Shown one piece after another: positions 1 to 6,229 of a stretch of 32,980 nucleotides of DNA (positions are counted from its first letter, which is position 1; every line of letters starts with the position of its first letter). The translations under genes were made by a program, and so were the position numbers. This stretch comes from Ectothiorhodospiraceae bacterium (GTDB lineage Bacteria > Pseudomonadota > Gammaproteobacteria > Nitrococcales > AK92). The stretch spans positions 1 to 32,980 of the forward strand of contig JAJUGG010000004.1 in the NCBI GenBank assembly GCA_029268285.1, read 5' to 3'. A model generated the notes under the pieces. The model had not been told where the DNA came from. It saw only the letters and a program-made list of their open reading frames with translations, and did not search any database.

Positions 1-993
1 CAGATTGGACACCACGCTCTCGACGGCTGCGCTGGGTGCTGCAATCCGAGGTCGGGCGTGGCAGTGCCAGACCAGCTTCACGCCCGCGTCATTGACGGCC
101 GATTCTTGTTGCAGTAGCACTTCTTCCACACTGCCGGCGACCGCGATAGGTTCGTAAGCAGTGCTGCTCGCCGTCTCACGCACCATCAGCAGCAAGGTAC
201 TGACCGTTTCGTTCATGCGTTGCGCGGCGGCGTTGATACGGTGCGCGGCCCGTCGACTGCGCACTGAGCTTTCCAGGTCGTCCTCGATGATCTCGGCGGC
301 ATTCTGAATGATGGCGAGCGGATTGCGCAGCTCATGACTGGCGTTGGCGGAAAACTCGCGCTCGCGGCGCAGCGCCTCGCTCATGCGCTGGCGGTAACGG
401 TCTATGGCGCTGGCCAGAACGCCGACCTCATCGGCGGCATAATCCTGTGCAAAAGGCTGTGGTGGGTGTTGCTCATTATCGGCCGCAACGCGTTCTGCAA
501 GGCTGGTCAAAGACGCGAGCAAGCGTCGCGACAAGTAATAACCGAGCCATAAGGCGACATAAATGGACAGCAAAGTGCCGACACCGGCGACCACAAGCCC
601 CAGGAATTCGCGTTTCTCAAGCAGGGTAATGTCCTCGACAACGGCATAGCGGCGCCCGTCCGAGACCGTAGCGATGCCGATCATCCAGGAACCCTGCTCG
701 ACTTCGTACTCGTGTACCCCGTCGGCGAGGGCGAACATTTCGACCGGCAGGTTTGTGAGTCCAGTGCGGCTGAGTACCCGAAGCTCCCTCAGCGTGGGTT
801 CCTGATCGAGGTCGAAGCGCTCCGGATTAGCCACGACTTCCTGCAGCTGTGTTTTGACGTTGGCGCGGATCATGCGCTCTTCCATTTCGTAGGCGAAGAA
901 GAAGAGCGTTAGCGCCATGAGCGGCCCAAGCACGGCGCCAAGCACCACGAAGGCCGCAACGACGCGAGCTCGCAGACTGAGTCGTCGCAGCAT
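1..993 (-). CDS. Sensor histidine kinase, C-terminus cut by window edge
   Basis: This is a membrane sensor kinase that should phosphorylate the regulator encoded directly upstream. I translated it by hand from the ATG at 993, and the frame stays open to position 1 (331 residues visible). Membrane segments lie at about residues 12-35 and 130-153 and flank a periplasmic region of roughly 95 residues. A HAMP-like linker follows, then the HisKA motif EFSANASHELRNPL with the phospho-accepting His at residue 220. The window ends in SVVSNL, which looks like the start of the N box, so the ATPase domain is mostly outside. The H box has N where T is usual (SHELRTPL). The start codon lies 1 nt after the regulator stop, so the two genes are co-transcribed. 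The family is certain; the stimulus is unknown. Confidence 0.9.
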   Translation of the reverse strand, partial: MLRRLSLRARVVAAFVVLGAVLGPLMALTLFFFAYEMEERMIRANVKTQLQEVVANPERFDLDQEPTLRELRVLSRTGLTNLPVEMFALADGVHEYEVEQGSWMIGIATVSDGRRYAVVEDITLLEKREFLGLVVAGVGTLLSIYVALWLGYYLSRRLLASLTSLAERVAADNEQHPPQPFAQDYAADEVGVLASAIDRYRQRMSEALRREREFSANASHELRNPLAIIQNAAEIIEDDLESSVRSRRAAHRINAAAQRMNETVSTLLLMVRETASSTAYEPIAVAGSVEEVLLQQESAVNDAGVKLVWHCHARPRIAAPSAAVESVVSNL

Positions 994-994
994 G

Positions 995-1669
995 TCAGCG
1001 CCCAGGCGCGAGTCTGTAGCCGACGCCGTGGACGGTTTGCAGTAGCGGCTGATCGAAAGGATGATCTATCGCGCGCCGCAAGCGGTGAATATGCGTGCGC
1101 AAACTGTCGGATTCCGGCGGGGAATCGCCCCAGACGGCCGCTTCCAGACGCGCCCGACTGACGACACCGGGCGATGCGCGCATCAGCTCGCGCAGCAACT
1201 CGTAGTCGAGGCGGGTCAGGCTGATCGGCTCGCCGGCGCGAGTGACGAACATCGTCTGCTCGTCGAGCACCAAATCCGCCACCTGCAGCCGCCGGCCCTC
1301 GAGCTCGCCGCGGGCGCGCCGTACCTGTGCGCGCAGGCGCGCTTCCAGTTCTCGCAAGGACACCGGCTTGACCAAGTAATCGTCAGCGCCGACTTCAAGC
1401 CCGGCTACACGGTCTTCGATTTCACCCCTTGCCGTGAGCATAACGATAGGGGCTGAGTTACCCGACGCTCGCAGTCGGCGACACAATTCAACGCCGTCGA
1501 CATCGGGCAGTCCCAAGTCCAGGACGATAACGTCCGGTTCTGCCGATGTTGCCAGATGTAGGCCTGTAAGCCCGTCCGCGGCGAACTCCATGTCGTGGCC
1601 GCGCCCTTCGAGGTAGTCCACGAGGTTCGCCGCTAAGTCCCGATTGTCTTCGATTACGAGAATGCGCAT
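995..1669 (-). CDS. OmpR/PhoB-family response regulator
   Basis: This is a DNA-binding response regulator of 224 residues, the usual length for the OmpR class. The receiver domain (about 1-115) has the acidic pair E7/D8, the phospho-acceptor D51 in VLDLGLP, T79, and K101 in the KP motif. The winged-helix output domain (about 125-222) ends in the typical TVHGVGYRL strand. It is first in an operon with the histidine kinase downstream. A TATAAT and a 10-bp inverted repeat sit immediately upstream of the ATG, which suggests tight control and possibly autoregulation. Its targets cannot be read from the window. Whether it acts on the neighbouring replication module is open. Confidence 0.95.
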   Translation of the reverse strand: MRILVIEDNRDLAANLVDYLEGRGHDMEFAADGLTGLHLATSAEPDVIVLDLGLPDVDGVELCRRLRASGNSAPIVMLTARGEIEDRVAGLEVGADDYLVKPVSLRELEARLRAQVRRARGELEGRRLQVADLVLDEQTMFVTRAGEPISLTRLDYELLRELMRASPGVVSRARLEAAVWGDSPPESDSLRTHIHRLRRAIDHPFDQPLLQTVHGVGYRLAPGR

Positions 1670-1675
1670 AGGTAA

Positions 1676-1705
1676 ATTATAAGAGCAGTACCTGTGTACT
1701 GCTCT
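1676..1705 (-). promoter_or_regulatory. TATAAT box and perfect inverted repeat before the response regulator
   Basis: Reading the minus strand, a perfect TATAAT occupies 1681-1676, only 6 nt before the regulator ATG at 1669. Directly upstream is a perfect inverted repeat with 10-bp arms (AGAGCAGTAC and its complement) at 1682-1691 and 1696-1705, spaced by 4 bp. The repeat would fill the -10/-35 spacer, where an operator could block or activate transcription. With this -10 the transcript would start at or next to the ATG, making a leaderless message. I see no TTGACA-like -35 box at 17 bp, which would fit an activator-dependent promoter. This is inference from sequence only. Confidence 0.5.
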
Positions 1706-1818
1706 AAGTATTTGTATTTAACATCTTGTTCACGAATTATCGCCTGTTCGCGCCGGTGTCGCCGGTGCCGCTCTCGCCGACGATCAAAAGACGCTCCACT
1801 GTGTTCGTCTCTTGACGA

Positions 1819-1929
1819 GGTACCTCTAATTACGCTTCCACCTCTCTCTAGCGGCCGCGCGACCGCGGCCGTACCCCTAATTACGCTATGGATACCTTGA
1901 TCATGTCATGGCGGTACCCGTAGTTACGC
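1819..1929 (+). repeat. Iteron block A, three forward copies
   Basis: Three 17-bp copies lie in forward orientation. 1819-1835 matches GGTACCTCTAATTACGC exactly, 1870-1886 differs at two positions, and 1913-1929 differs at three. Start-to-start distances are 51 and 43 bp, looser than in block B. The most conserved ends are GGTAC and TACGC/GACGC. Confidence 0.8.
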
Positions 1930-1948
1930 TATTTCGGTTGTTTTGGTG

Positions 1949-2127
1949 GCGTAAACCGAGGTACCGAGGGGCGGTCGCAGGTGTTTTTTAGGCTTCTAGC
2001 GTCATATCGGGTACCGGATGGCGTCATATCAGGTACGGCAAGGCGTTACGTGAGGTACCGCCGGGCGTAAAGACAGGTGCCGGAATGGCGTTACCACAGG
2101 TACCGGAATAGCGTAGCAAGAGGTACC
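1949..2127 (-). repeat. Iteron block B, seven reverse copies at about 22-bp phasing
   Basis: Seven copies in reverse orientation start at 1949, 1999, 2021, 2043, 2065, 2088 and 2111. The last six are spaced 22, 22, 22, 23 and 23 bp apart, about two helical turns, so bound initiator molecules would line up on one face of the DNA. The inner bases vary more than the GCG and GGTACC ends. This regular spacing is the strongest internal sign of a functional initiator-binding array. Confidence 0.85.
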
Positions 2128-2184
2128 GGCTTCTACCTTGAATCTATGTTGGATCAACTTCTTAAATGAAAATCGGCGGCTCCC

Positions 2185-2210
2185 TAACCCCTCTTAACCC
2201 TTATCTAACC
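2185..2210 (+). repeat. Three TAACC short direct repeats at 10-11 bp phasing
   Basis: TAACC occurs at 2185, 2195 and 2206, one helical turn apart, in the locally A/T-richer gap between iteron blocks B and C (about 2150-2215). Short phased repeats in an A/T-rich stretch beside iterons resemble the DNA-unwinding element of plasmid origins. The local base composition is only modestly A/T-rich, so the assignment is tentative. Confidence 0.4.
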
Positions 2211-2272
2211 TGAAAAGGGCCTGCGGTCGGGGCGTCAGAGCCTGCGGCAGAGGGCGACGTGCGCGGTTAGTA

Positions 2273-2357
2273 GCGTCATTAGGGGTACCGCGGCCCCCGC
2301 TAGCGTCATTTGAAGTACCGGCCTGTCTAGTTGCGCGCTAGCGTAAATTGAGGTACC
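2273..2357 (-). repeat. Iteron block C, three reverse copies
   Basis: Reverse-orientation copies lie at 2273-2289, 2303-2319 and 2341-2357, with start-to-start distances of 30 and 38 bp. The copy at 2341 differs from the reverse consensus at two positions. Spacing is irregular compared with block B. Confidence 0.8.
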
Positions 2358-2387
2358 CCTTCGCCGGCCCCGACGCAAGATGTCGTA

Positions 2388-2467
2388 AGTTACTGTAACT
2401 CGCTGATTCCACAGGAAGTATAAGCTGCAAGCAAGTGGCAAGCCCGAGTTTCGACAATACGTTGTCG
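2388..2467. promoter_or_regulatory. Two short palindromes in the gap before iteron block D
   Basis: A 13-bp palindrome, AGTTACTGTAACT, lies at 2388-2400. A second inverted repeat, CGACAA-TACG-TTGTCG, lies at 2452-2467. Both sit in the iteron-free gap upstream of the forward block that leads into the initiator gene. They could be operators for a repressor or host factor. No protein can be assigned. Confidence 0.35.
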
Positions 2468-2487
2468 GCTACGCCTGCACCTGCCGG

Positions 2488-2685
2488 GGTACTTCAAGTT
2501 ACGCTAGTCGTCGCTGGCGACTCGTCAGGTACTCCTAAATACGCTAAGGCTCCTCCAGAAAATCAGTGAGTTAGCGCAAAGAAAGCCTCAAGGGTACCTC
2601 TAATTACGCGCTTTTCCATTCGTGAGGTACCTCAAAATACGCCCCTGGGGTACCTCAAATGACGCTAGGGTACTTCTAATGACGC
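2488..2685 (+). repeat. Iteron block D, six forward copies running into the initiator start codon
   Basis: Forward copies start at 2488, 2528, 2593, 2626, 2649 and 2669; the one at 2593 matches the consensus exactly. The last copy ends at 2685, one base before the ATG of the initiator at 2687. The block therefore occupies the space where the promoter and ribosome binding site should be, so initiator binding would be expected to repress its own gene. Each full consensus copy contains TCTAAT, a 5/6 match to a -10 box. Confidence 0.8.
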
Positions 2686-2686
2686 T

Positions 2687-3634
2687 ATGACAAGCAGCCC
2701 AAAAATCCTTACAAAGGGCGTCACCAACATTACAAGCAAACTCTCCGGGCACATGTCGATCAAAAAGAAGATTGAGCAGCTAGAGGAAAAGTACGGTTTC
2801 AGTACTCCCGAAACTGCATCCGAGGCCAACGATCCGGATCAGGCTCAGTTGCCGCTCTGGACCGACCCTTATCGTGCCGCGCCTAATGAAATTCTACGTA
2901 GTGCCTTGTTTTCTGTAAGGAATCCTCGCAGCAAGCGGGAGCATTACGAAGACCATCCGTTGGCCTTGATCGGCAACGGCTCCATCACTTATACCGGTCT
3001 GGAGTTGCGTCAGGACGATCAGGATACCTGGCTCGCATTGCTCCACTTGGCGCGCGAACAACCGCTCGGCGAATGCATCGAGTTCACGCCTTATCAGATC
3101 AAGAAGCTGTTGGGCTGGTCCCGTTCCAGCATCTACACCGAGCGCCTGCGTAAGACCTTGCAGCGCCTGCAGGCGACGACGCTGACCGTGCGTATCGACC
3201 GCATTGCGAAGGCGGGTAAGCCCAAGGGCGCTACCATATCGCTAGTTCGTAAATTTGATTGGCAGGATGACAACGGCGAACGCCTCGACCGCTGGCGCGT
3301 TTGGCTGGAGCCCGAGATCCGCGTACTGTTTGGCGACATCCATTACACCTTGCTGGAGTGGAAAACCCGCCGCCGGCTGCAAGGTTCCTTGTCGCGCTGG
3401 CTGCACGGTTTTTACGCCAGCCATAAGCACCCCTACCCGGTAAAGGTCGAGACTTTGCGTACGGCCAGCGGTGCGCGCACCCGGGAACTCAAGAAATTCC
3501 GGCAGTTACTGCGGGAAGCGTTGAACGAGCTAGTCAAGCGCGAATTCCTCGAGTCCTACGAAATCGACGCCTCCGATTGCGTCCACGTGCAGCGTCGGTT
3601 CCGACCGCTGACCGCGGCCGGCGACTCCCGCTAG
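2687..3634 (+). CDS. TrfA-like plasmid replication initiator protein
   Basis: This protein should bind the flanking iterons and open the origin. It has 315 residues from the ATG at 2687, within the range of RK2 TrfA forms. The segment PNEILRSALFS (about residues 66-76) is the hallmark start of the TrfA-family domain. It is followed by an ITYTGLEL strand region, a helix-turn-helix-like stretch (FTPYQIKKLLGWSRSSIYTERLRKTLQRL), and a second winged-helix-like half containing RRRLQGSLSRWLHGFYASH. There is no Shine-Dalgarno before 2687 because an iteron ends there. An internal ATG at 2753 (Met23) is an alternative start, and RK2 TrfA also has two start sites. No par, mob or toxin genes are seen beside it. 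The family assignment is from motif memory. Confidence 0.85.
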   Translation: MTSSPKILTKGVTNITSKLSGHMSIKKKIEQLEEKYGFSTPETASEANDPDQAQLPLWTDPYRAAPNEILRSALFSVRNPRSKREHYEDHPLALIGNGSITYTGLELRQDDQDTWLALLHLAREQPLGECIEFTPYQIKKLLGWSRSSIYTERLRKTLQRLQATTLTVRIDRIAKAGKPKGATISLVRKFDWQDDNGERLDRWRVWLEPEIRVLFGDIHYTLLEWKTRRRLQGSLSRWLHGFYASHKHPYPVKVETLRTASGARTRELKKFRQLLREALNELVKREFLESYEIDASDCVHVQRRFRPLTAAGDSR

Positions 3635-3660
3635 CTATCCGCGAGCGCCCGGGGGTACTA

Positions 3661-3677
3661 GCGTAATTAGACGTACC
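3661..3677 (-). repeat. Single iteron copy downstream of the initiator gene
   Basis: A reverse-orientation 17-bp copy, one mismatch from consensus, lies 27 bp after the initiator stop codon. It shows that the repeat field extends past the gene. The rest of the 3635-3830 spacer between the convergent initiator and tupA holds only a weak hairpin at 3771-3786. Confidence 0.75.
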
Positions 3678-3830
3678 GGGCGGACGTCTTCTAAGCGCTC
3701 AGGGCTACGGCGCCGCATGTCGCAGTAGCATTGTGCCTGAGCCTCGTTTATAGGCCGCCCCGGCGAGCAGGTCGCGGGGCAGCGACGTAACTTTGTTCAT
3801 GTCCGGCTTTAGTTAGCGCCTTGCGGTGGC

Positions 3831-4655
3831 TCAAGGATTGGGGTGGAACAGCGGCTCGCCGTTGAGCCGATAGCTCCCGATCAAGGTCTGGCCGCGCTCC
3901 GACAGTAGCCAGTCGCCGAAGACGCTAACCAATTCATGCTTAACGCCGGGGCAGTGCAGCGGATTGACCGGCACCAGGCCGTATTGGTTGAACAGCGCCG
4001 GGTCGCCTGCAAGCAGTTCCGTGAGTGGGCCGCGGTTGGTGAAGCTGAGCCAGGTGCCACGATCGGCAAGGGTATAAGCAGCCATGGCAGAGGCGGTATT
4101 GAGTGTTGCGCCCATGCCGGAGCCGGCTTCGCGATACCAAGTGCCGCTCTCATGGCCGGGATCGATGCCGGCCGCACGCCACAGCGCCTGCTCTTTCTTG
4201 TGCGTGCCGCTGTCGTCGCCGCGGGAGAGGAACGCCGCCTTGTGCTCGGCAATGGCACCGAGCGCAGCCGTCGCCGAGCCGATCCTGCCAACCCCGGCGG
4301 GATCGGTGCGCGGGCCGACGATCAGGAAATCGTTGTACATTACGTCCCGCCGCCAACTGCCGTAGCCTTCGGCAACGAACTGTTCTTCGGCTGCTTTGGC
4401 ATGCACCAGCAGCACATCGACATCGCAGCGTCGGCCGAGCTCGAGTGCAGCGCCCGTGCCCACCGCGACCACTCGGACATCGATACCGTGATCGGTGCTG
4501 AACGCGGGCAACAGGTGTTCGAACAGCCCCGAGTTTTCGGTGGAAGTGGTGGAAGCCAGCGTGATGTATGGCCTTTGCTCGGCGCCTGCGGATGGCGCCA
4601 GCGACAGTGCCAGGATCATGTAGCCTGCCAGGCGGATGAGCTTATTGTTCTTCAT
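3831..4655 (-). CDS. tupA: Tungstate ABC transporter, substrate-binding protein
   Basis: This is the periplasmic binding protein of a Tup-type oxyanion importer. It has 274 residues with a signal peptide of about 25 residues (hydrophobic core, then APSAGA/EQ). The mature start carries TTSTENSGLF (36-45), the TupA oxyanion-binding signature, and a later SRGDDSGTHKKE motif that is also typical of TupA. These motifs separate it from ModA (molybdate) and PstS (phosphate). It is last in the order tupB-tupC-tupA, 25 nt after tupC, at the end of the cofactor operon. TupA proteins usually prefer tungstate, though a molybdate preference cannot be excluded from sequence. Confidence 0.92.
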   Translation of the reverse strand: MKNNKLIRLAGYMILALSLAPSAGAEQRPYITLASTTSTENSGLFEHLLPAFSTDHGIDVRVVAVGTGAALELGRRCDVDVLLVHAKAAEEQFVAEGYGSWRRDVMYNDFLIVGPRTDPAGVGRIGSATAALGAIAEHKAAFLSRGDDSGTHKKEQALWRAAGIDPGHESGTWYREAGSGMGATLNTASAMAAYTLADRGTWLSFTNRGPLTELLAGDPALFNQYGLVPVNPLHCPGVKHELVSVFGDWLLSERGQTLIGSYRLNGEPLFHPNP

Positions 4656-4680
4656 GTTCGTGCTCTCGGTTTCTTCAGGT

Positions 4681-5466
4681 TCAAAGAAGCAGGTCGCCTC
4701 GAACGAAAGCCTCGATGGCGGAATGCTCAGGCGCGTTAAAGAACCGCTCGACGGGCATGTGGCGCAGCAAGCGGCCCTGATTGAGGAACAGCACGTCGTC
4801 AGCCAAGCGTCGAGCTTGCCCGAGGTCGTGCGTGGTCATCAGGATTTTGACGCCGCTGGCGCGGAGCGAGCGCACAAGTTCCTCCACCGTATGAGTAGCC
4901 TGCGGATCCAGATTGGACGTCGGCTCATCCAACAGCAGAACCTCGGGCTCCATAGCCCAGGCACGGGCAAGCGCTAGGCGCTGGCGTTCGCCGCCGGATA
5001 GCGCGCGTGCGGGGCGAGCGGCCAGGGCAGCCAGCCCGGTGCGTTCGAGGGCCGTGAGAGCGCGGCTTCGCCGTTGGGCGCGCGGCACCCCGCGCAGTCG
5101 CAACGGATAAGTTACATTGCCGAGGACCGAGCGGCGCAGCACAACAGGGTTCTGAAATACCATGGCGATGCGAGCCGCTGCCTCGCCGGGACTGCTACGA
5201 CCCCAGGTAATCTTCCCCGTGCTGGGCGAGAGCAATCCGTGACAGAGTCGCAGCAACAAGGTTTTGCCGGCCCCATTCGGCCCCAGCACCACGGTGGTGG
5301 CATGGGTGTCGAGTTCGAAGCTGATGCCTTCGAGCAGAGCTTGGCCGCGTACCTGAAATCCCAGTTCGACGACCTTGAGCGGCAATAGCGCCGCTGCGCC
5401 CCCCTCGTCCAACTGCGGAGGTGCCAGCGTAACGCTTGGCTTAACCGTAACGCCGTTGAGCGACAT
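4681..5466 (-). CDS. tupC: Tungstate ABC transporter, ATP-binding protein
   Basis: This is the cytoplasmic ATPase of the importer, 261 residues from the chosen ATG. It has Walker A GPNGAGKT (residues 62-69), a Q-loop region (MVFQNPVVL), the ABC signature LSGGERQRLALARA, Walker B VLLLDEPTS and a switch His in MTTHD. I chose the ATG at 5466 because GGAG lies 7 nt upstream. A TTG at 5487 would extend it by 7 residues. The gene overlaps the end of tupB by 26 nt, suggesting translational coupling. The 30-residue extension before the ABC core is longer than usual and has no visible motif. Confidence 0.93.
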   Translation of the reverse strand: MSLNGVTVKPSVTLAPPQLDEGGAAALLPLKVVELGFQVRGQALLEGISFELDTHATTVVLGPNGAGKTLLLRLCHGLLSPSTGKITWGRSSPGEAAARIAMVFQNPVVLRRSVLGNVTYPLRLRGVPRAQRRSRALTALERTGLAALAARPARALSGGERQRLALARAWAMEPEVLLLDEPTSNLDPQATHTVEELVRSLRASGVKILMTTHDLGQARRLADDVLFLNQGRLLRHMPVERFFNAPEHSAIEAFVRGDLLL

Positions 5467-6145
5467 CGCGCACTCCGATGACGGCAAGATTCGCGAGCAG
5501 CGACAGGCAGATGAGGATCAGCCCGAGTGCAAGCGCAAGCGAGAGATTGCCCTTGCTGGTTTCCAGCGTAATGGAGGTAGTCATGACTCGGGTAACGTGG
5601 TTAATGTTGCCGCCGACAATAATCACCGCACCCACTTCTGCGATGGCGCGCCCGAAGCCGGCCAAAACCGCGGTCAACAGACTGAAGCGCCCGTCCCAAA
5701 GTAGCGTGACCACCCGTTGCAGCGGTTTTGCGCCCAGCGACCGCAGGTACTCAGCATACTCTTCATTGAGATCCTCCACGGTCTGGCGAGTCAATGCGGC
5801 AATGATTGGTGTTACCAGTACGCACTGGGCAATTACCATAGCCGCCGGGCTGAACAGGAGTTGTAACTCGCCGAGCGGGCCCGAGTTCGAAACTAATAGG
5901 TAAACCAGCAGACCGACGACCACCGGCGGCAATCCCATTAGTGCGTTCATGGCGGCGATAACCAGGCGGCGGCCACGGAAATGCAGCAAACCAACTGCAG
6001 CGCCCACCGGCAGGCCGATCAGCGCGGCGATGAACACAGCGGTGAGGCTGACCTGCAGCGACAACGTGACGATCTCGCGAAGGTCAGAATCCCAGTCGAA
6101 GATAAGCGCAACGGCTGTCGACAGTGCGACCGACAAGTCCTGCAT
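5441..6145 (-). CDS. tupB: Tungstate ABC transporter, permease protein
   Basis: This inner-membrane channel subunit has 234 residues and about five to six hydrophobic segments (for example 22-52, 60-85, 95-118 and 200-224). The EYAEYLRSLGAKPLQRVVTLLW segment (about 130-152) is the coupling-helix motif (EAA loop) that contacts TupC. The stretch GFGRAIAEVGAVIIVGGNI is characteristic of TupB/ModB-type permeases. It lies between moeA and tupC in the same direction, so metal uptake and metal insertion are co-expressed. The 84-nt gap to moeA shows no clear signal. Confidence 0.92.
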   Translation of the reverse strand: MQDLSVALSTAVALIFDWDSDLREIVTLSLQVSLTAVFIAALIGLPVGAAVGLLHFRGRRLVIAAMNALMGLPPVVVGLLVYLLVSNSGPLGELQLLFSPAAMVIAQCVLVTPIIAALTRQTVEDLNEEYAEYLRSLGAKPLQRVVTLLWDGRFSLLTAVLAGFGRAIAEVGAVIIVGGNINHVTRVMTTSITLETSKGNLSLALALGLILICLSLLANLAVIGVRDVAQRRYG

Positions 6146-6229
6146 GAGCGCGTCCGTATCGGCGTAATTTTTGCAGCGTTACCAGAAGTTTGGCAGAAAA
6201 CTGTCGTTTATCCAGGCGGCTCGAAATCG

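Larger units (their letters stand above)
1706..2686. other. Noncoding origin-like region with iterons (putative oriV)
   Basis: This stretch of almost 1 kb has no credible gene. It holds 19 of the 20 copies of a 17-bp repeat related to GGTACCTCTAATTACGC. Forward copies lie at 1819, 1870, 1913, 2488, 2528, 2593, 2626, 2649 and 2669. Reverse copies lie at 1949, 1999, 2021, 2043, 2065, 2088, 2111, 2273, 2303 and 2341. A gap at 2128-2272 carries A/T-richer sequence with three TAACC repeats, and another gap at 2358-2487 carries two palindromes. The module ends at the start codon of a TrfA-like initiator. Iterons beside such an initiator are the standard architecture of iteron-controlled plasmid origins. 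I found no good DnaA box (TTATCCACA-like). Positions 1706-1818 show nothing notable. Confidence 0.8.

Noticed and set aside
2201-2209. TTATCTAAC as a DnaA box
   Set aside because: It differs from TTATCCACA at three or more positions. No better match was seen by eye in the region.
2235-2441. Small minus-strand ORF inside the iteron region
   Set aside because: Its frame runs across two iteron copies and has no Shine-Dalgarno or family-like sequence.
1819-2685. Repeat field as a CRISPR array
   Set aside because: The repeats are 17 bp, in both orientations, degenerate and irregularly spaced, with no cas genes. Iterons explain them better.
3936-4739. 267-codon plus-strand ORF antisense to tupA
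   Set aside because: It is the shadow of tupA/tupC coding; the minus-strand products have clear family motifs.
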